A DNA stretch of 29,720 nucleotides from JAIVGV01 sp035295985 (GCA_035295985.1 DATHBT010000277.1:1-29720), one strand, 5' to 3'. Shown: positions 1 to 9,229, numbered from the stretch's first letter. The notes: generated by a model from the letters alone, not told the origin. Program-made: numbers and translations.

Positions 1-2190
1 GCCGTCGAACTCGGCCGCCCGCCGCCAGCGAGCGGGGTCGGGCGCTTGCGCGCCGCCGAAAACTTTTTCCAACAGCTCGCGCGCTGGCGGCGGCTCGTGC
101 TCGACGGCGCGCAGGTCCGGGAACGCGACGACGTGCGTCACGTTGAGCAGGTCGAGCACGCGCGAGCGCGCGGCGAAGAGCGAGAGGTTGGCCGCCGGGT
201 CGCCGTGCGGCGCGGCGGCGTCGAAGCTCACGCCGAGGGCGCGGCTGTAGCGCTCGGAGATCAGTTGCTCGTACCCGGCGGCGTTGTGCAGGCCGTAGGG
301 CGCGGTCAGGTCGAGCGCGTCGAAGCGCGGGTCGGGGGCGTACTCCTCTGTGGCCGAGTTGACGCGCACGTAAACGCGGTTCTCCGCGGGCGGGAAGTTT
401 TGCAGCCAGCGCGTCGAGCGCGAAGGCGTGGTCAGCCGCGCCGCCGTCTTGATCGTGCCCGGCCACCAGAGCGTGACGAGGATGCGGGCCTCGGCCAGCG
501 CGCCGACGACGAGCGCGCACGCGAGCAGCGCCGCGCGTGCGCCGCGACGCGTCACCAGCCAGGAGGCCGCGAGGGCCGCGACGAGCGCGAGCGTGAAGGC
601 CAGCTTCCAACGCAGGTAGAGCGCCTCGGCCGCGGGCGCGGACTCGCCGACGTAAGGCAGGCTGTGCGCGGCCGTGTGCCAGCGCGAGGCGAGCCACGCG
701 GAAGCGACGAGCAGCACGGCGGCGGCTGCGATTGCTAACACGGGTGCGCGTTCGCGCGCGCCTTCGCGGAGCGCCAGCAGTCGTTTTCGGGCGAAGGCGT
801 CAACCACGTCCCACCCGTAAGCTGCGAGGACGGAGAGGGCGAACGTCCATTCGAGCGCGTGGCGCGAGGGGCGGCGGAAGAGGTTGAGGACGGGCGTGTG
901 GAAGACAAGGCGATTGAGCGGCGTCGCGTCGCCGAGCATCAGCAGGAAGGCCAGCAGGGCGGTGAGCGCCCAGAAGGCGACGCGCGGGTCGCGGGCGTAC
1001 TCGAAGCTGTGCCGGGAGGGAGCGCCGCCGGGGAGTTGTACGTCGCGCGTTCGCGCTGCCCTCGCGCCGCGGGTGAGGAGCCACGTGACGATAGCGCAGA
1101 GCGCGAGCAGGAAGGCGAGGGCCGAGACGTTCGCCGTCACCTCTATGAAGTGGTAGGGCGGCGCGAGGAAGGAGCGGACGGCCTGCGCGGGGGTGAAAGA
1201 CCCTTCGATGAAGAAGTCGTAGGTGAGCGCGCTGCGGATGCTGCGGCGTTGCGCGCGCATCGTCTCCAAAATCTGGAACGCGCCGACGCCCGCGCCGAGC
1301 GCGACCGCGCCGGCGGCGACGAGCGTCGGCCGCCAGCGATCCCGGCCCGCGCGTCGCGGAAGTCTGGGCCGCTCGGCGGCAGGCGACTCCTCGCCGCTGG
1401 CGTCGGCCGCCTCCGCGCCCGCGCCGCTTTCCCCCGCGCCCGCCGGCGCGAAGAGGGAGAGGCAGAGTCCGTAGGCGACCGCGAGGAGCGCGGCGGGCAA
1501 GAAGCCCTGCGCCACGCCGGTCAGCACGGACGCGGAGTAGGCCGCGCCCGCGGCGGCGAGGCAGCCGGCGAGCGGGCTGCGCCGGGCGCGCTCGACGGCC
1601 GCGAGCACGAGCGGCAGCCACATGACGGCGTTCGTCATCAGCCCGTTCATCCCGAAGCCGTTGGTCATGAGTCCGCCGTAGGCGAACGTCAGCCCGGCGA
1701 GCGACGCGGCCAGCCTGCCCCGCCCGAGTTCGCGCGCGTACAGGTAGGTGAAGAGCGGCGAGAGGAGGAACGGCGCGAAGATGTAAACCTGCTCGGCGAG
1801 GCGGTGGGGCAGAAGGAGGTGGCCCCACGTGAGCGGGTAGCCCAGGCCCAACTGCGCCATCGAGAGCAGCGGGTAGCCGGAGAGGACGTAGGGCGTCCAG
1901 AGCGGCAGTTGCCCGGCCCGTATCATCTCCCACGCCACCGTGCGCAGCGGGTACGAGTAGAAGAAGACGTCGCCGCCGACGAGGTATTTGCCGCCGAAGA
2001 CGGCCCAGCCGAAGACGGCGACGAAGGCGACGACGGAGACGAAGGTCGGGAAGAAATGATGAGTGATGAGTGATGAATGATGAATTGAAGAACGGAATGC
2101 AGGAGTCAGAATCCGGAACCCGGAATGGGAATCGGCCGAGTCTTCGTTCCGGGTTCCGGATTCTGGCTTCTGGCTTCTCTCACTCATCAT
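1..2190 (-). CDS. YfhO-like large membrane protein, partial (C-terminus beyond left edge)
   Basis: The minus-strand frame stays open from an ATG at 2190 to the window edge, giving about 730 residues with no stop. It aligns along its length with the protein encoded at 4939-8013: both share FFYSYPLRTVAWEMI, a run of hydrophobic segments, and later a soluble part with RVLDLLNVTHVVAF (paralog: HVLDVLNTTHVVSF). The family (YfhO-like, GT-C-type polytopic proteins) is linked to glycosylation of envelope polymers; the substrate here is unknown. The start is odd. Between the upstream stop and the conserved region, the only ATG codons in frame are at 2190 and 2187, inside a hairpin repeat, so the first 40 or so residues are encoded by repeat sequence. 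It lies 26 bases downstream of the preceding gene's stop, so it is probably the third gene of the operon. Family assignment is good, exact start uncertain. Confidence 0.8.
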   Translation of the reverse strand, partial: MMSERSQKPESGTRNEDSADSHSGFRILTPAFRSSIHHSSLITHHFFPTFVSVVAFVAVFGWAVFGGKYLVGGDVFFYSYPLRTVAWEMIRAGQLPLWTPYVLSGYPLLSMAQLGLGYPLTWGHLLLPHRLAEQVYIFAPFLLSPLFTYLYARELGRGRLAASLAGLTFAYGGLMTNGFGMNGLMTNAVMWLPLVLAAVERARRSPLAGCLAAAGAAYSASVLTGVAQGFLPAALLAVAYGLCLSLFAPAGAGESGAGAEAADASGEESPAAERPRLPRRAGRDRWRPTLVAAGAVALGAGVGAFQILETMRAQRRSIRSALTYDFFIEGSFTPAQAVRSFLAPPYHFIEVTANVSALAFLLALCAIVTWLLTRGARAARTRDVQLPGGAPSRHSFEYARDPRVAFWALTALLAFLLMLGDATPLNRLVFHTPVLNLFRRPSRHALEWTFALSVLAAYGWDVVDAFARKRLLALREGARERAPVLAIAAAAVLLVASAWLASRWHTAAHSLPYVGESAPAAEALYLRWKLAFTLALVAALAASWLVTRRGARAALLACALVVGALAEARILVTLWWPGTIKTAARLTTPSRSTRWLQNFPPAENRVYVRVNSATEEYAPDPRFDALDLTAPYGLHNAAGYEQLISERYSRALGVSFDAAAPHGDPAANLSLFAARSRVLDLLNVTHVVAFPDLRAVEHEPPPARELLEKVFGGAQAPDPARWRRAAEFDG
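1853..1966. repeat. Near-identical tract shared with 7664-7777
   Basis: These 114 bases match 7664-7777 at all but one position (1921 T versus 7732 G), including third codon positions, while the flanking parts of the two paralogous genes differ freely. It encodes the FFYSYPLRTVAWEMI to SMAQL segment. Confidence 0.85.
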
Positions 2191-2214
2191 TCATCATTCA
2201 TCACTCATCATTTT
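2054..2214. repeat. Compound inverted repeat with ATGATGAGTG-type words
   Basis: The outer left arm (2054-2088) is a chain of ATGATGA/GTGATGA words and the outer right arm (about 2180-2213) is its reverse complement with few mismatches. An inner pair of arms uses different words: CAGAATCCGGAACCCGGAAT (about 2105-2124) against its complement near 2146-2165. The whole element can fold as one long hairpin. It is AT-richer than the flanking genes and fills the gap between two operon genes. Its repeated ATGA words create several adjacent stop and start codons on the minus strand (TGA at 2218, ATG at 2211, TGA at 2196, ATG at 2190). Confidence 0.85.
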
Positions 2215-2215
2215 C

Positions 2216-4942
2216 TCACCGCGGCGCGTTGCGTTTGTTCTGGTACTCGATTGAGGCCGTGAAGGAGCGCGTGAAGGCGGCGCGGTCAACCCTCGCGAGC
2301 GCCCTGAGCCACGCCTCGAAGCCCGCGGGGTCGGGGTCGCGCTCCAGGAAGCTGAAGTAGTGCAGCGTGACGAAGGCGGCGTCGGATTCGCGGCGCGCGA
2401 ACCCCTCGTCGCCGACGACGCGCAGGAGCGCGCCGGCGCGCGTCTCGGAGCCTTCAGACAGTTCGGCGGCGAGTTGCCCGAGACGCGCGCCGTCGAAGAT
2501 GCCGCGGCCGGCATTCGCCGCGAGGGCCGAGACGTACTGAGTGTCGCTCGCCGCGCCGTAGCGCTTAGCGAACTCCTCTCGCCCGACCCACCCGGCGGCG
2601 AAGCGCTCCGCCGATTCCGCCAGCCTCTGCCGCCAGCCTTCACTCTCGAACCCGACGCCCGCAACGAGCAGCGGCAGGTCGCGGCGGAACTCCACGTAGG
2701 TCGGCGCGCGCCCGTAAGAGGCCCTGTAGAAGCGGAACAGCATGGGGCCGCCCTCCGCGACTTCGGGCGTCAGGCTGAGGCCGACGACCGTCCCTTGGCC
2801 CGGCTCCTCGGCCAGATTCAGGCGCACGCGCGGCGGCGCGTACTCGCCCGCGGCGCGCGCGTCGGGTTCCGTCCCGACCACGGCGAAGAGGTCTTTCAGC
2901 CCGCGGTCGTCGAAGCGCCCGCAGAAGCGCAGGCGTCCGGCGTCGAGCGCGTGGCGGACGAGCGGGCGCAGCGCGTCTATCTCTTCGAGCGACATCTGCG
3001 AGTAGTCGAGCACGAGGTAAGAGGCGGGAACGGATTCGAGCACGTCGAGCAGCCCGAAGGGCACGGGGCGCTGCTGCGAGAGCGCATGAATCCGCGCGAC
3101 GAGCGGCGGGTGAAAGCTGGAAGTGGCGGTGACGAGCGGCTTGCCGTGATCGGCCGCGCGGAGCATGTGCTCGAAGGTCTGCCCGCCCATCCCGAAGACG
3201 GGCAGTTGGACTATGCCGCCGCGCATCGGCGTCTCCTTGAGCCTGAGCGTCAGCGCGTCGGGCCGCGCCTGTCCGCGGATGACCGCGAGCGGCGCGGCCC
3301 ACAACTCGGCGACGAGCAGGGCGGCGAGCAACCCCGCGACGGCGGTCTTACCCAGGCGGCCGTTGCGGCGTGCGAAAACTTCGGCGAGCTGCCGCGCGCC
3401 CAGGCCCGCGAGCACGGCCAGCCCGACGTAGGCGATCATCGCCCAGCGCGCCGGCACGCGGACGGCGCGGAACGCTTCGACGTGCTCGAAGAGCAGGCGG
3501 TGGAAGAAGAAGTTCATCCCCAGCGAGCCGAGGAAGCCGGGCACGACCCACGCGAGCGCAAGCAACACGCCCTGCCCGTGCGCGCCCGGCAGCGCGAAGG
3601 CCGCGAGGCCGCGCGACTTGAGGACGCGGAACAGGTCTGTGCGCGCGAGCACCCAGCGGAGCGTGAGCGCGAGCGCGGTTAGCACGAGCGCCCGCCCGTA
3701 GTGCGACGCCTGCGGGAGTTTCATGCCGAACAGCTCGACGCCGTTCGCGCCGTAGGTCGCGCCGAGCAGCGCGGAGAGAATTGAGGCGACCGCGGCGGCG
3801 TCGAGCAGCGCGAGCACGGCCGTGAGCCAGCGGCCCCGCCTTGAGCCGCGGAAGGCCCGCCCGCGCGAAACGTACTCGTCGGCGTCGCCGGCCGCCCCGG
3901 CGTCTCGCGCCGCGTCCGCCCCCCCGTCGCGCCTCCGGCCTCGTCCGGTGAAGAACAGCAGCGAGGCGAGGGCGAGCACGGGCGCGAGCAGGCCCGGAAA
4001 GAGCGCCATCTCCTCACCCGCGGCGTCGCGGCCGAAGCCCTCCCAGAGCTTGTTGCGGGCGCTCGCGGCGAACCAGTGTCCGAGCGTAGCGGAGTAGCCG
4101 GCCGCCTCCCCGGCCGTGCGGACGAAGCCGTGCTCCGCGGCGACCCGCCGGTACGGCAGCAGGAACGGGAACAACAGAACCGCCGACAGCGCGAGCGCCG
4201 GCCCCCCGCGCAGCCACAGCCGCCGGTCGCGCCAAGCGCGCTCCCACAGGACGAGCAGCGCGCCCGCGAGCGCGAGCGGGATCAGCCCGAGGACGAACCA
4301 CGTGACGCACGTCAGCGCGTTCATCGTGAAGGCCGCGCCGAGCCACGCGGCGCGCCGCCACGAGCGCCGCCGCACGAACAGGACGACCGCCTCGAAGGCG
4401 AGCGGCAGCCAGCCGGCGAAGACGTAGTGCAGGTGCGGCAGCCGGTGGAAGCGGTACGGGACGAAGGCGAACGCGATGCCGGCGACGACCGCCGCCGCCG
4501 TCGAACCCGTCAGCGTGCGCGCGAGCCGGAACGCGCCGTAGCCGGAGAAGGCGAAGGCGAGCAGCGTCGCGAGGCTGTGGACGGTGAGCGGCGCGACCCC
4601 CGCGGCGAAGAGCGGGAAGAAGAGGAGGGCGATGCCGTAGTCGTGCTCGGAGAAGGCGAGCGTGTCGCGGTAGGGGTAGAAGATGGTCGCGTCGAAGAGG
4701 CCGGCCGGCTGGTTGAACGTGGCGTGGTAGTCCCACCAGAGCGTGTAGGCGATGATGTACGGGTCGCCGAGGCCGGCGACGGTGTCGCGCCAGTGGCGCG
4801 CCCACGGCCACGTCATCACGACGGTCAGCAGCGCGAAGGCGGCGAAGACGCCGAGCTCCCGCGCGAGTGGGCGGGCGGCCGCCGCGCGGGCAAGCGCCCG
4901 CGCGGCCCGCCACAACCGCGACTCCCCGACACGCCGACTCAA
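2216..4942 (-). CDS. GT-C-like polytopic membrane protein with C-terminal DUF4214 region
   Basis: This 908-residue protein has about a dozen hydrophobic segments in its first ~560 residues. An acidic GDPYIIAYTLWW motif sits just after the first segment, as in GT-C-type glycosyltransferases that use lipid-linked sugar donors. A soluble part follows (about 570-730). The last ~175 residues (about 734-908) resemble DUF4214, with a FYRASYGRAPTYVEF element and a later YFSFLERDPDPAGFEAWL element. The same pairing recurs in the proteins at 8290-9159 and 13435-17052. The start overlaps the end of the upstream gene by four bases (ATGA type), which implies translational coupling. Membrane topology and the DUF4214 tail are visible in the sequence; glycosyl transfer is inferred from fold-level resemblance and neighbours. 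A membrane enzyme fused to this module is unusual. Confidence 0.8.
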   Translation of the reverse strand: MSRRVGESRLWRAARALARAAAARPLARELGVFAAFALLTVVMTWPWARHWRDTVAGLGDPYIIAYTLWWDYHATFNQPAGLFDATIFYPYRDTLAFSEHDYGIALLFFPLFAAGVAPLTVHSLATLLAFAFSGYGAFRLARTLTGSTAAAVVAGIAFAFVPYRFHRLPHLHYVFAGWLPLAFEAVVLFVRRRSWRRAAWLGAAFTMNALTCVTWFVLGLIPLALAGALLVLWERAWRDRRLWLRGGPALALSAVLLFPFLLPYRRVAAEHGFVRTAGEAAGYSATLGHWFAASARNKLWEGFGRDAAGEEMALFPGLLAPVLALASLLFFTGRGRRRDGGADAARDAGAAGDADEYVSRGRAFRGSRRGRWLTAVLALLDAAAVASILSALLGATYGANGVELFGMKLPQASHYGRALVLTALALTLRWVLARTDLFRVLKSRGLAAFALPGAHGQGVLLALAWVVPGFLGSLGMNFFFHRLLFEHVEAFRAVRVPARWAMIAYVGLAVLAGLGARQLAEVFARRNGRLGKTAVAGLLAALLVAELWAAPLAVIRGQARPDALTLRLKETPMRGGIVQLPVFGMGGQTFEHMLRAADHGKPLVTATSSFHPPLVARIHALSQQRPVPFGLLDVLESVPASYLVLDYSQMSLEEIDALRPLVRHALDAGRLRFCGRFDDRGLKDLFAVVGTEPDARAAGEYAPPRVRLNLAEEPGQGTVVGLSLTPEVAEGGPMLFRFYRASYGRAPTYVEFRRDLPLLVAGVGFESEGWRQRLAESAERFAAGWVGREEFAKRYGAASDTQYVSALAANAGRGIFDGARLGQLAAELSEGSETRAGALLRVVGDEGFARRESDAAFVTLHYFSFLERDPDPAGFEAWLRALARVDRAAFTRSFTASIEYQNKRNAPR

Positions 4943-7900
4943 GCCCGCCTCCGGCGGCGTCCGAAAATCCAGAGGAGGCAGAGGCCCACTAGCGTGCAGG
5001 CCGAGATGATCGCGCCGTTACGTGCGGCCGGCGCGGTGTACCTCATCTCGACGCGGTGCGTGCCCGCCGGCAGGGCGACGCCGCGCAGGAGGAAGTTAGT
5101 GTTGTGGATGCGGGCCGGGCTGCCGTCAACGGTCGCCTCCCAGCCGGGGTAGAAAATCTCGCTGACGACGAGGAGCGCCGGGGCGTCCGCGTCAGTCTCG
5201 ATCACCAAACGGTTCGGCTCGTACTCGGCGACGCGCGCGCCGCTCCCCGGCGCGAGTTCGCCGCCCGGCAGCGCGGGCAGTTCCGGGGGCGCGACTTCGA
5301 GCAGCGCCGTGCGCCGCGGGTCGAACGGGCGCGCGCCAGCGCCCTGCAAACGCAGCAACGCCTCCTCGCCGTCCACCGACTCGACTTCGGCGACGAGCCA
5401 CGCGCGCGGCAGCGCGCGGCGGTTGCGCAGCACCCACGTGAAGTTCTCGTCGTAGATCTTCTCCCACTTGTCCGCGAGCCGCGGGAAGAGCGGGGTGGAG
5501 AGCGCGCCCGCCTGCTTGAAGAGCGTGGCCTTCATCACCGAGAGCGTGGCGCGCGCGGCCACGTTCTCGACCTCGACCTCGCTGACGCGCGTCAGCCCGC
5601 CCAGCTTAAAACTCGTCAGGTAGCGGTAGGCGGTGAACGTGCCCTCCGCGTCGCCGGGCCGTTCGTCGAAGACCGGCGCGCGCGCGTGGCGCACGGCGGC
5701 GCTCACGTCCGGGCGCGCGTGCGCCCACTCGGCCGTGTCAACGCCCGCGCGCAGCTCGTACTCAAGTCTGCGGCCGTCCTCCGTGCCGACGCGCACGAGC
5801 GCCACCGTCTCGCCGTCCGCCACGTCCGCCGAGTTCGACATCACCGTGACGAGCGCCAGCGTCTCGCCCTCCGACTGCGCGCCCCCCAGCGTGACGCGCT
5901 CGCCCGGCTTGATGTCGGCGGCGAGGTCCGCGCCGGAGAAGGCCAGCCCCTCTTTGAAGAGGGCCGGTTCGAGGCCGGGGCGCAGGTTCATGAAGGAGAC
6001 GACGTGCGTGGTGTTGAGCACGTCGAGCACGTGCGACCGCGCGCCGAAGAGCGACTCGTTGGGCGGGAAGCCGGGGCGCGGCGTCACCGAGTCGGGGCCG
6101 ACGCCGCCGAGCGCGCGGCTGTAGCGGTCGAGGATGAGCGGCTCCATCGCGCCCACGGCGTGCAGGTGGTGCGGCGCGTGCAGGTTCGGCGGCTCGAAGC
6201 GCGGCGAGTTCGTGAACTCCTCCGTGAAGAGGCCCGCGCGCGTATAGACCCGGTTCTGTTCGGGCGGCAGGCTCTGCAACATGCGCGTGGTCGGCGAGAC
6301 GGCGCTGAAGCGCGCGGACGTGAGGCTCAGCTTCGGCCCGCCCCACCAGTGCGTGATGATGATGTACTGCTCCACGTAGCAGCCGAGGAAGATGGCCGCC
6401 GCCAGCAGCGCGGCCCGCACGCCGCGCGCGCGCAAGCGCCACGCGAGCCACACGGCTAAGAGTAGCAGCAGCGCGAGCGCGCCCTTCCAGAGCAGGTACG
6501 AAGACTCGAAGAGGCCCGTCCACTCCGACGTGACGCCCGGCACGGGCGGGGCAGCCGCCGCGCGATACCAGAGCAGGCCCACGCTCGCCGCCGCCGCGAG
6601 CGCGGCGCAGGCGGCGGCGAGCGTGGCGGTCTGCTTCGCCCCCGCGCGCCGCGCGCCCGCGCGACGCCTCGCGAAGCGGGCCGCCGCGTCCCAGCCGTAG
6701 GCGGCCAGCACGCTTAAGGCTAGCGTCCATTCGAGCGCGTGGCGCGAGGGCACGCGGAAGCGGTTGAGGAAAGGCACGCGGAAGAAGAGGTGATGCGTCG
6801 GGCTGTTGATGCCGAGCATCAGCAGCCACGCGACGACGGCCGCCGCCGCCCAGAAGATGACGCGGGCGTCGCCCCGCCGCCCGCGCCGCGCGGCGACGAG
6901 ACAGGCGACCGGGACGAAGAAGAGCGCGAGCGGCGAGACGTAGGCCGTCACGTCCACGTAGTGGTAGAAGGGCGCGAAGATCGACTTGAAGGCTTCGCCG
7001 GGCTTGAACGAGCCTTCGCCGAGCAGCTCGAAGGTCAGCTCGCCGCGCACGCTGCGCCGCGCCGCCCGCAGCGTCTCCAGAATCTGGAACGCGGCCACGC
7101 CCCCGGCCAGCAACAACGCCCCGCACGCCACCGCCAGCGGGCGCCAACTGGCCCACGCGCGCCACCCGCCGCGCGCCCGCGCCCCCGCCGCCTCAACGCC
7201 CGCTTCCCCGCCCGCCTCGTGCGGCATTATCGCCGCACCCGCGGGCCAGAGGATGAGCGCGAGCGTCAGGAACGCGCCGTAAGAGGCGGCCGCCAGCCCC
7301 ACGTAAACGAAGCTCTGCCCGTGGCCGTTCAAGACCGACATGGCGTAGGCGAGCGTCGCGCCGAGCAGGCACGAACTGAAGCCGCGCCCGCGCGCGGCGC
7401 GGTCGATGGGGATGAGCAGGAGCGGCAGCCAGAGCATGCTGTTGGTGAGCATGCCGCTGTTGGCGATGCCGCTGCACATCATGCCGCCGTAGCCGAAGGC
7501 CAGACCGGCCAGCAGCGCGGCGGCGCGGCTGCGGCCCACCTCGCGCGCGTAGGCGTAGGTGAACACGGGCGAAAGCAGGAAGGGCGCGAACACGTAAATC
7601 TGTTCGGCCCAGTGGCCGGGCAGGAAGAGGTGGCCCCACGTGAAGGGGTAGGCGAGGGCCAGTTGCGCCATCGAGAGCAGCGGGTAGCCGGAGAGGACGT
7701 AGGGCGTCCAGAGCGGCAGTTGCCCGGCCCGGATCATCTCCCACGCCACCGTGCGCAGCGGGTACGAGTAGAAGAAGGCGTCGCCGGCGATGACGAAGCG
7801 GTCGCCGAAGAGCGTGTGCGGGAAGAAGGCCGTGAAGAAGAGCACGACGACGGCCAGCGCGCACGCGTCGCGCCGCCTCCTGCGCCAAAGTCCCGGCCCG

Positions 7901-8013
7901 AATCTTCCGCTCAATTTCGCTCCCACCACCCCCTCCGAGACTTCCGCATCCCGGCATCCAAACCTTCCGCCGCCCGCTCGTTGACGGCCCGCCGCCCACA
8001 CGATGAAGGACAA
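4939..8013 (-). CDS. YfhO-like large membrane protein
   Basis: This protein of up to 1024 residues starts with a short basic segment and a hydrophobic helix, then the conserved FVIAGDAFFYSYPLRTVAW region. Many membrane helices follow to about residue 560. A long periplasmic-type domain comes next, and near the end an EIFYPGWEATVDG motif, an HRVEMRYTAP motif and a final membrane helix with a basic tail. The PGWEA-VDG and closing helix are typical of the YfhO family, which includes proteins needed to glycosylate teichoic acids and other envelope polymers; the role here is inferred. It is the first gene of a three-gene minus-strand operon. The start is uncertain: the coordinate given uses a TTG codon, and in-frame GTG or TTG codons near 7947-7925 with GGAGG-like sequence just upstream are good alternatives. 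Confidence 0.85.
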   Translation of the reverse strand: MSFIVWAAGRQRAGGGRFGCRDAEVSEGVVGAKLSGRFGPGLWRRRRRDACALAVVVLFFTAFFPHTLFGDRFVIAGDAFFYSYPLRTVAWEMIRAGQLPLWTPYVLSGYPLLSMAQLALAYPFTWGHLFLPGHWAEQIYVFAPFLLSPVFTYAYAREVGRSRAAALLAGLAFGYGGMMCSGIANSGMLTNSMLWLPLLLIPIDRAARGRGFSSCLLGATLAYAMSVLNGHGQSFVYVGLAAASYGAFLTLALILWPAGAAIMPHEAGGEAGVEAAGARARGGWRAWASWRPLAVACGALLLAGGVAAFQILETLRAARRSVRGELTFELLGEGSFKPGEAFKSIFAPFYHYVDVTAYVSPLALFFVPVACLVAARRGRRGDARVIFWAAAAVVAWLLMLGINSPTHHLFFRVPFLNRFRVPSRHALEWTLALSVLAAYGWDAAARFARRRAGARRAGAKQTATLAAACAALAAAASVGLLWYRAAAAPPVPGVTSEWTGLFESSYLLWKGALALLLLLAVWLAWRLRARGVRAALLAAAIFLGCYVEQYIIITHWWGGPKLSLTSARFSAVSPTTRMLQSLPPEQNRVYTRAGLFTEEFTNSPRFEPPNLHAPHHLHAVGAMEPLILDRYSRALGGVGPDSVTPRPGFPPNESLFGARSHVLDVLNTTHVVSFMNLRPGLEPALFKEGLAFSGADLAADIKPGERVTLGGAQSEGETLALVTVMSNSADVADGETVALVRVGTEDGRRLEYELRAGVDTAEWAHARPDVSAAVRHARAPVFDERPGDAEGTFTAYRYLTSFKLGGLTRVSEVEVENVAARATLSVMKATLFKQAGALSTPLFPRLADKWEKIYDENFTWVLRNRRALPRAWLVAEVESVDGEEALLRLQGAGARPFDPRRTALLEVAPPELPALPGGELAPGSGARVAEYEPNRLVIETDADAPALLVVSEIFYPGWEATVDGSPARIHNTNFLLRGVALPAGTHRVEMRYTAPAARNGAIISACTLVGLCLLWIFGRRRRRA
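7664..7777. repeat. Near-identical tract shared with 1853-1966
   Basis: Second copy of the 114-base tract described at 1853-1966, at the matching place in the paralogous gene. One mismatch in 114 bases. Confidence 0.85.
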
Positions 8014-8065
8014 CGCCGACGACGGCGCGGCGCATCTTTATCGCGCACGAAAGCGACGTTTCAGT

Positions 8066-8085
8066 AGTCCCGCCTCACCGGGACT
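8066..8085. promoter_or_regulatory. Inverted repeat between divergent genes (possible operator)
   Basis: AGTCCCG (8066-8072) and CGGGACT (8079-8085) form 7-base perfect arms with a 6-base spacer. The site lies in the 276-base gap between the divergent genes at 8013 and 8290, where an operator or a transcript hairpin would fit. No T-run follows, so it is not a typical terminator. Function is a guess. Confidence 0.3.
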
Positions 8086-8147
8086 GCAAAGTTTTTCGGC
8101 TGATGACGCGCCCCGCGCGCCCGACCGGGCATGCGCGGGTAATATCG

Positions 8148-8177
8148 TTGACAAAGCCTCAGATCGCAAGCTAGGAT
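8148..8177 (+). promoter_or_regulatory. Sigma70-type promoter for the DUF4214 gene
   Basis: TTGACA (8148-8153), an 18-base spacer, then TAGGAT (8172-8177). It points at the gene starting at 8290 and leaves a leader of about 105 bases. Confidence 0.55.
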
Positions 8178-8289
8178 ACCGAGTGGTTGGGGTACGCCCG
8201 CGCGGGGAAGCCATTCCGAGTAGCCCCGGCTCTACCAACAGACCGCCACAACCTTAAGACCCGCCCGAAGAGTATCGGGAGTAATTAAC

Positions 8290-9159
8290 ATGCGAAGATT
8301 CTTCGTTGCCTTATCCCTCGTCGCCCTGTTGAGCGCCGGCGCGCTCGCCCAGGGTCAGAGCGCCCCGACGCTGCGCGTCGTCACCGAAGACCCGACACTC
8401 CCCTCCGAGCTGTTCTACGGCGACGTGAAGGTCAAGCCCGTCCGCATGCGCCCCGGCACGAACCAGCGTATCACCATCGAGGACAGCGACTTTTTCGTCC
8501 AGCAGCAGTACATAGACTTCCTCTCGCGCTTCCCCGAGCCGTCGGGCTTCCAGGCGTGGATGAACGTCCTGAGCGCCTGCAACGGCGACCCGAACTGCCT
8601 GCACGGCCCCGACGGCAAGCGCGTCGAGGTCTCGCGCGGCTTCTACCAGTCGCACGAGTACCACGAGAAGGGCTTCCTCTCGCACCGCTTCTACGCCGTC
8701 AGCTTCGGCCGCCTCGCCACCTACGACGAGTTCACGCGCGACATGCGCAGCCTGACGGGCCAGACGGCCGAGGAGACGCTCGCCAAGCGCGCCGCCTTCG
8801 CCTCCTCCTGGGTGCAGCGCGCCGACTTCCGCGCCGCCTACGACTCGCTCTCGAACGCGGCCTTCGTTGACAAGCTGCTCCAGACCGCCGGCGTCACGCT
8901 CGCCAACCGCGATCAGCTCGTCGCCGAGGCCGCCACGTCGCGCGCCGCGGTGCTGCGCAAGATCGTTGACAGCGCCGAGGTGCAGCAGAAGGAGTACGAC
9001 CCGTCCTTCGTCGCCATCCAGTACTACGGGTACCTGAGGCGCGCGCCGGAGACGACCGGCTACAACGCCTGGCTCAGCTACCTGCGCTCTCACCCCGGCG
9101 ACTACAAGACGATGGTCTGGGGCTTCCTCTACTCGCAGGAGTACGTCAACCGCTTCTAG
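8290..9159 (+). CDS. Secreted DUF4214 domain protein
   Basis: The 289-residue product begins with a signal peptide (two Arg, hydrophobic stretch, probable cleavage after ALA near residue 20). The rest is a DUF4214-type region in two related parts. The first starts near residue 68 with FFVQQQYIDFLSRFPEPSGF; the second starts near 235 with FVAIQYYGYLRRAPETTGY and ends in GFLYSQEYVNRF. DUF4214 is found in secreted and surface proteins, often beside S-layer-like or protease domains, and has no established reaction. The ATG is preceded by GGGAG (8277-8281) at 8-base spacing, which supports this start. It is transcribed alone, divergent from the membrane operon, and ends at a strong hairpin. Its sequence is close to the tail of the protease at 13435-17052. 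Confidence 0.9.
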   Translation: MRRFFVALSLVALLSAGALAQGQSAPTLRVVTEDPTLPSELFYGDVKVKPVRMRPGTNQRITIEDSDFFVQQQYIDFLSRFPEPSGFQAWMNVLSACNGDPNCLHGPDGKRVEVSRGFYQSHEYHEKGFLSHRFYAVSFGRLATYDEFTRDMRSLTGQTAEETLAKRAAFASSWVQRADFRAAYDSLSNAAFVDKLLQTAGVTLANRDQLVAEAATSRAAVLRKIVDSAEVQQKEYDPSFVAIQYYGYLRRAPETTGYNAWLSYLRSHPGDYKTMVWGFLYSQEYVNRF

Positions 9160-9178
9160 GCACGCCGCCGAACGTTTG

Positions 9179-9229
9179 AAAGCTCGAAGGCCGGCTCACT
9201 CTTGAAGAGTGAGCCGGCCTTCGAGCTTT
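9179..9229. terminator. Bidirectional terminator, 25-bp perfect hairpin
   Basis: Arms at 9179-9203 and 9205-9229 are perfect reverse complements around a single central base. The outer sequences GCCGCCGAA (9164-9172) and TTCGGCGGC (9229-9237) extend the pairing past a small bulge. T-runs end the stem on both strands. It sits between convergent genes ending at 9159 and 9247, so it can stop both. Confidence 0.85.

Noticed and set aside
800..1933. 377-codon minus-strand frame in the left region
   Set aside because: It is the shifted frame of the YfhO-like gene; the true frame matches the paralog at 4939-8013 residue by residue.
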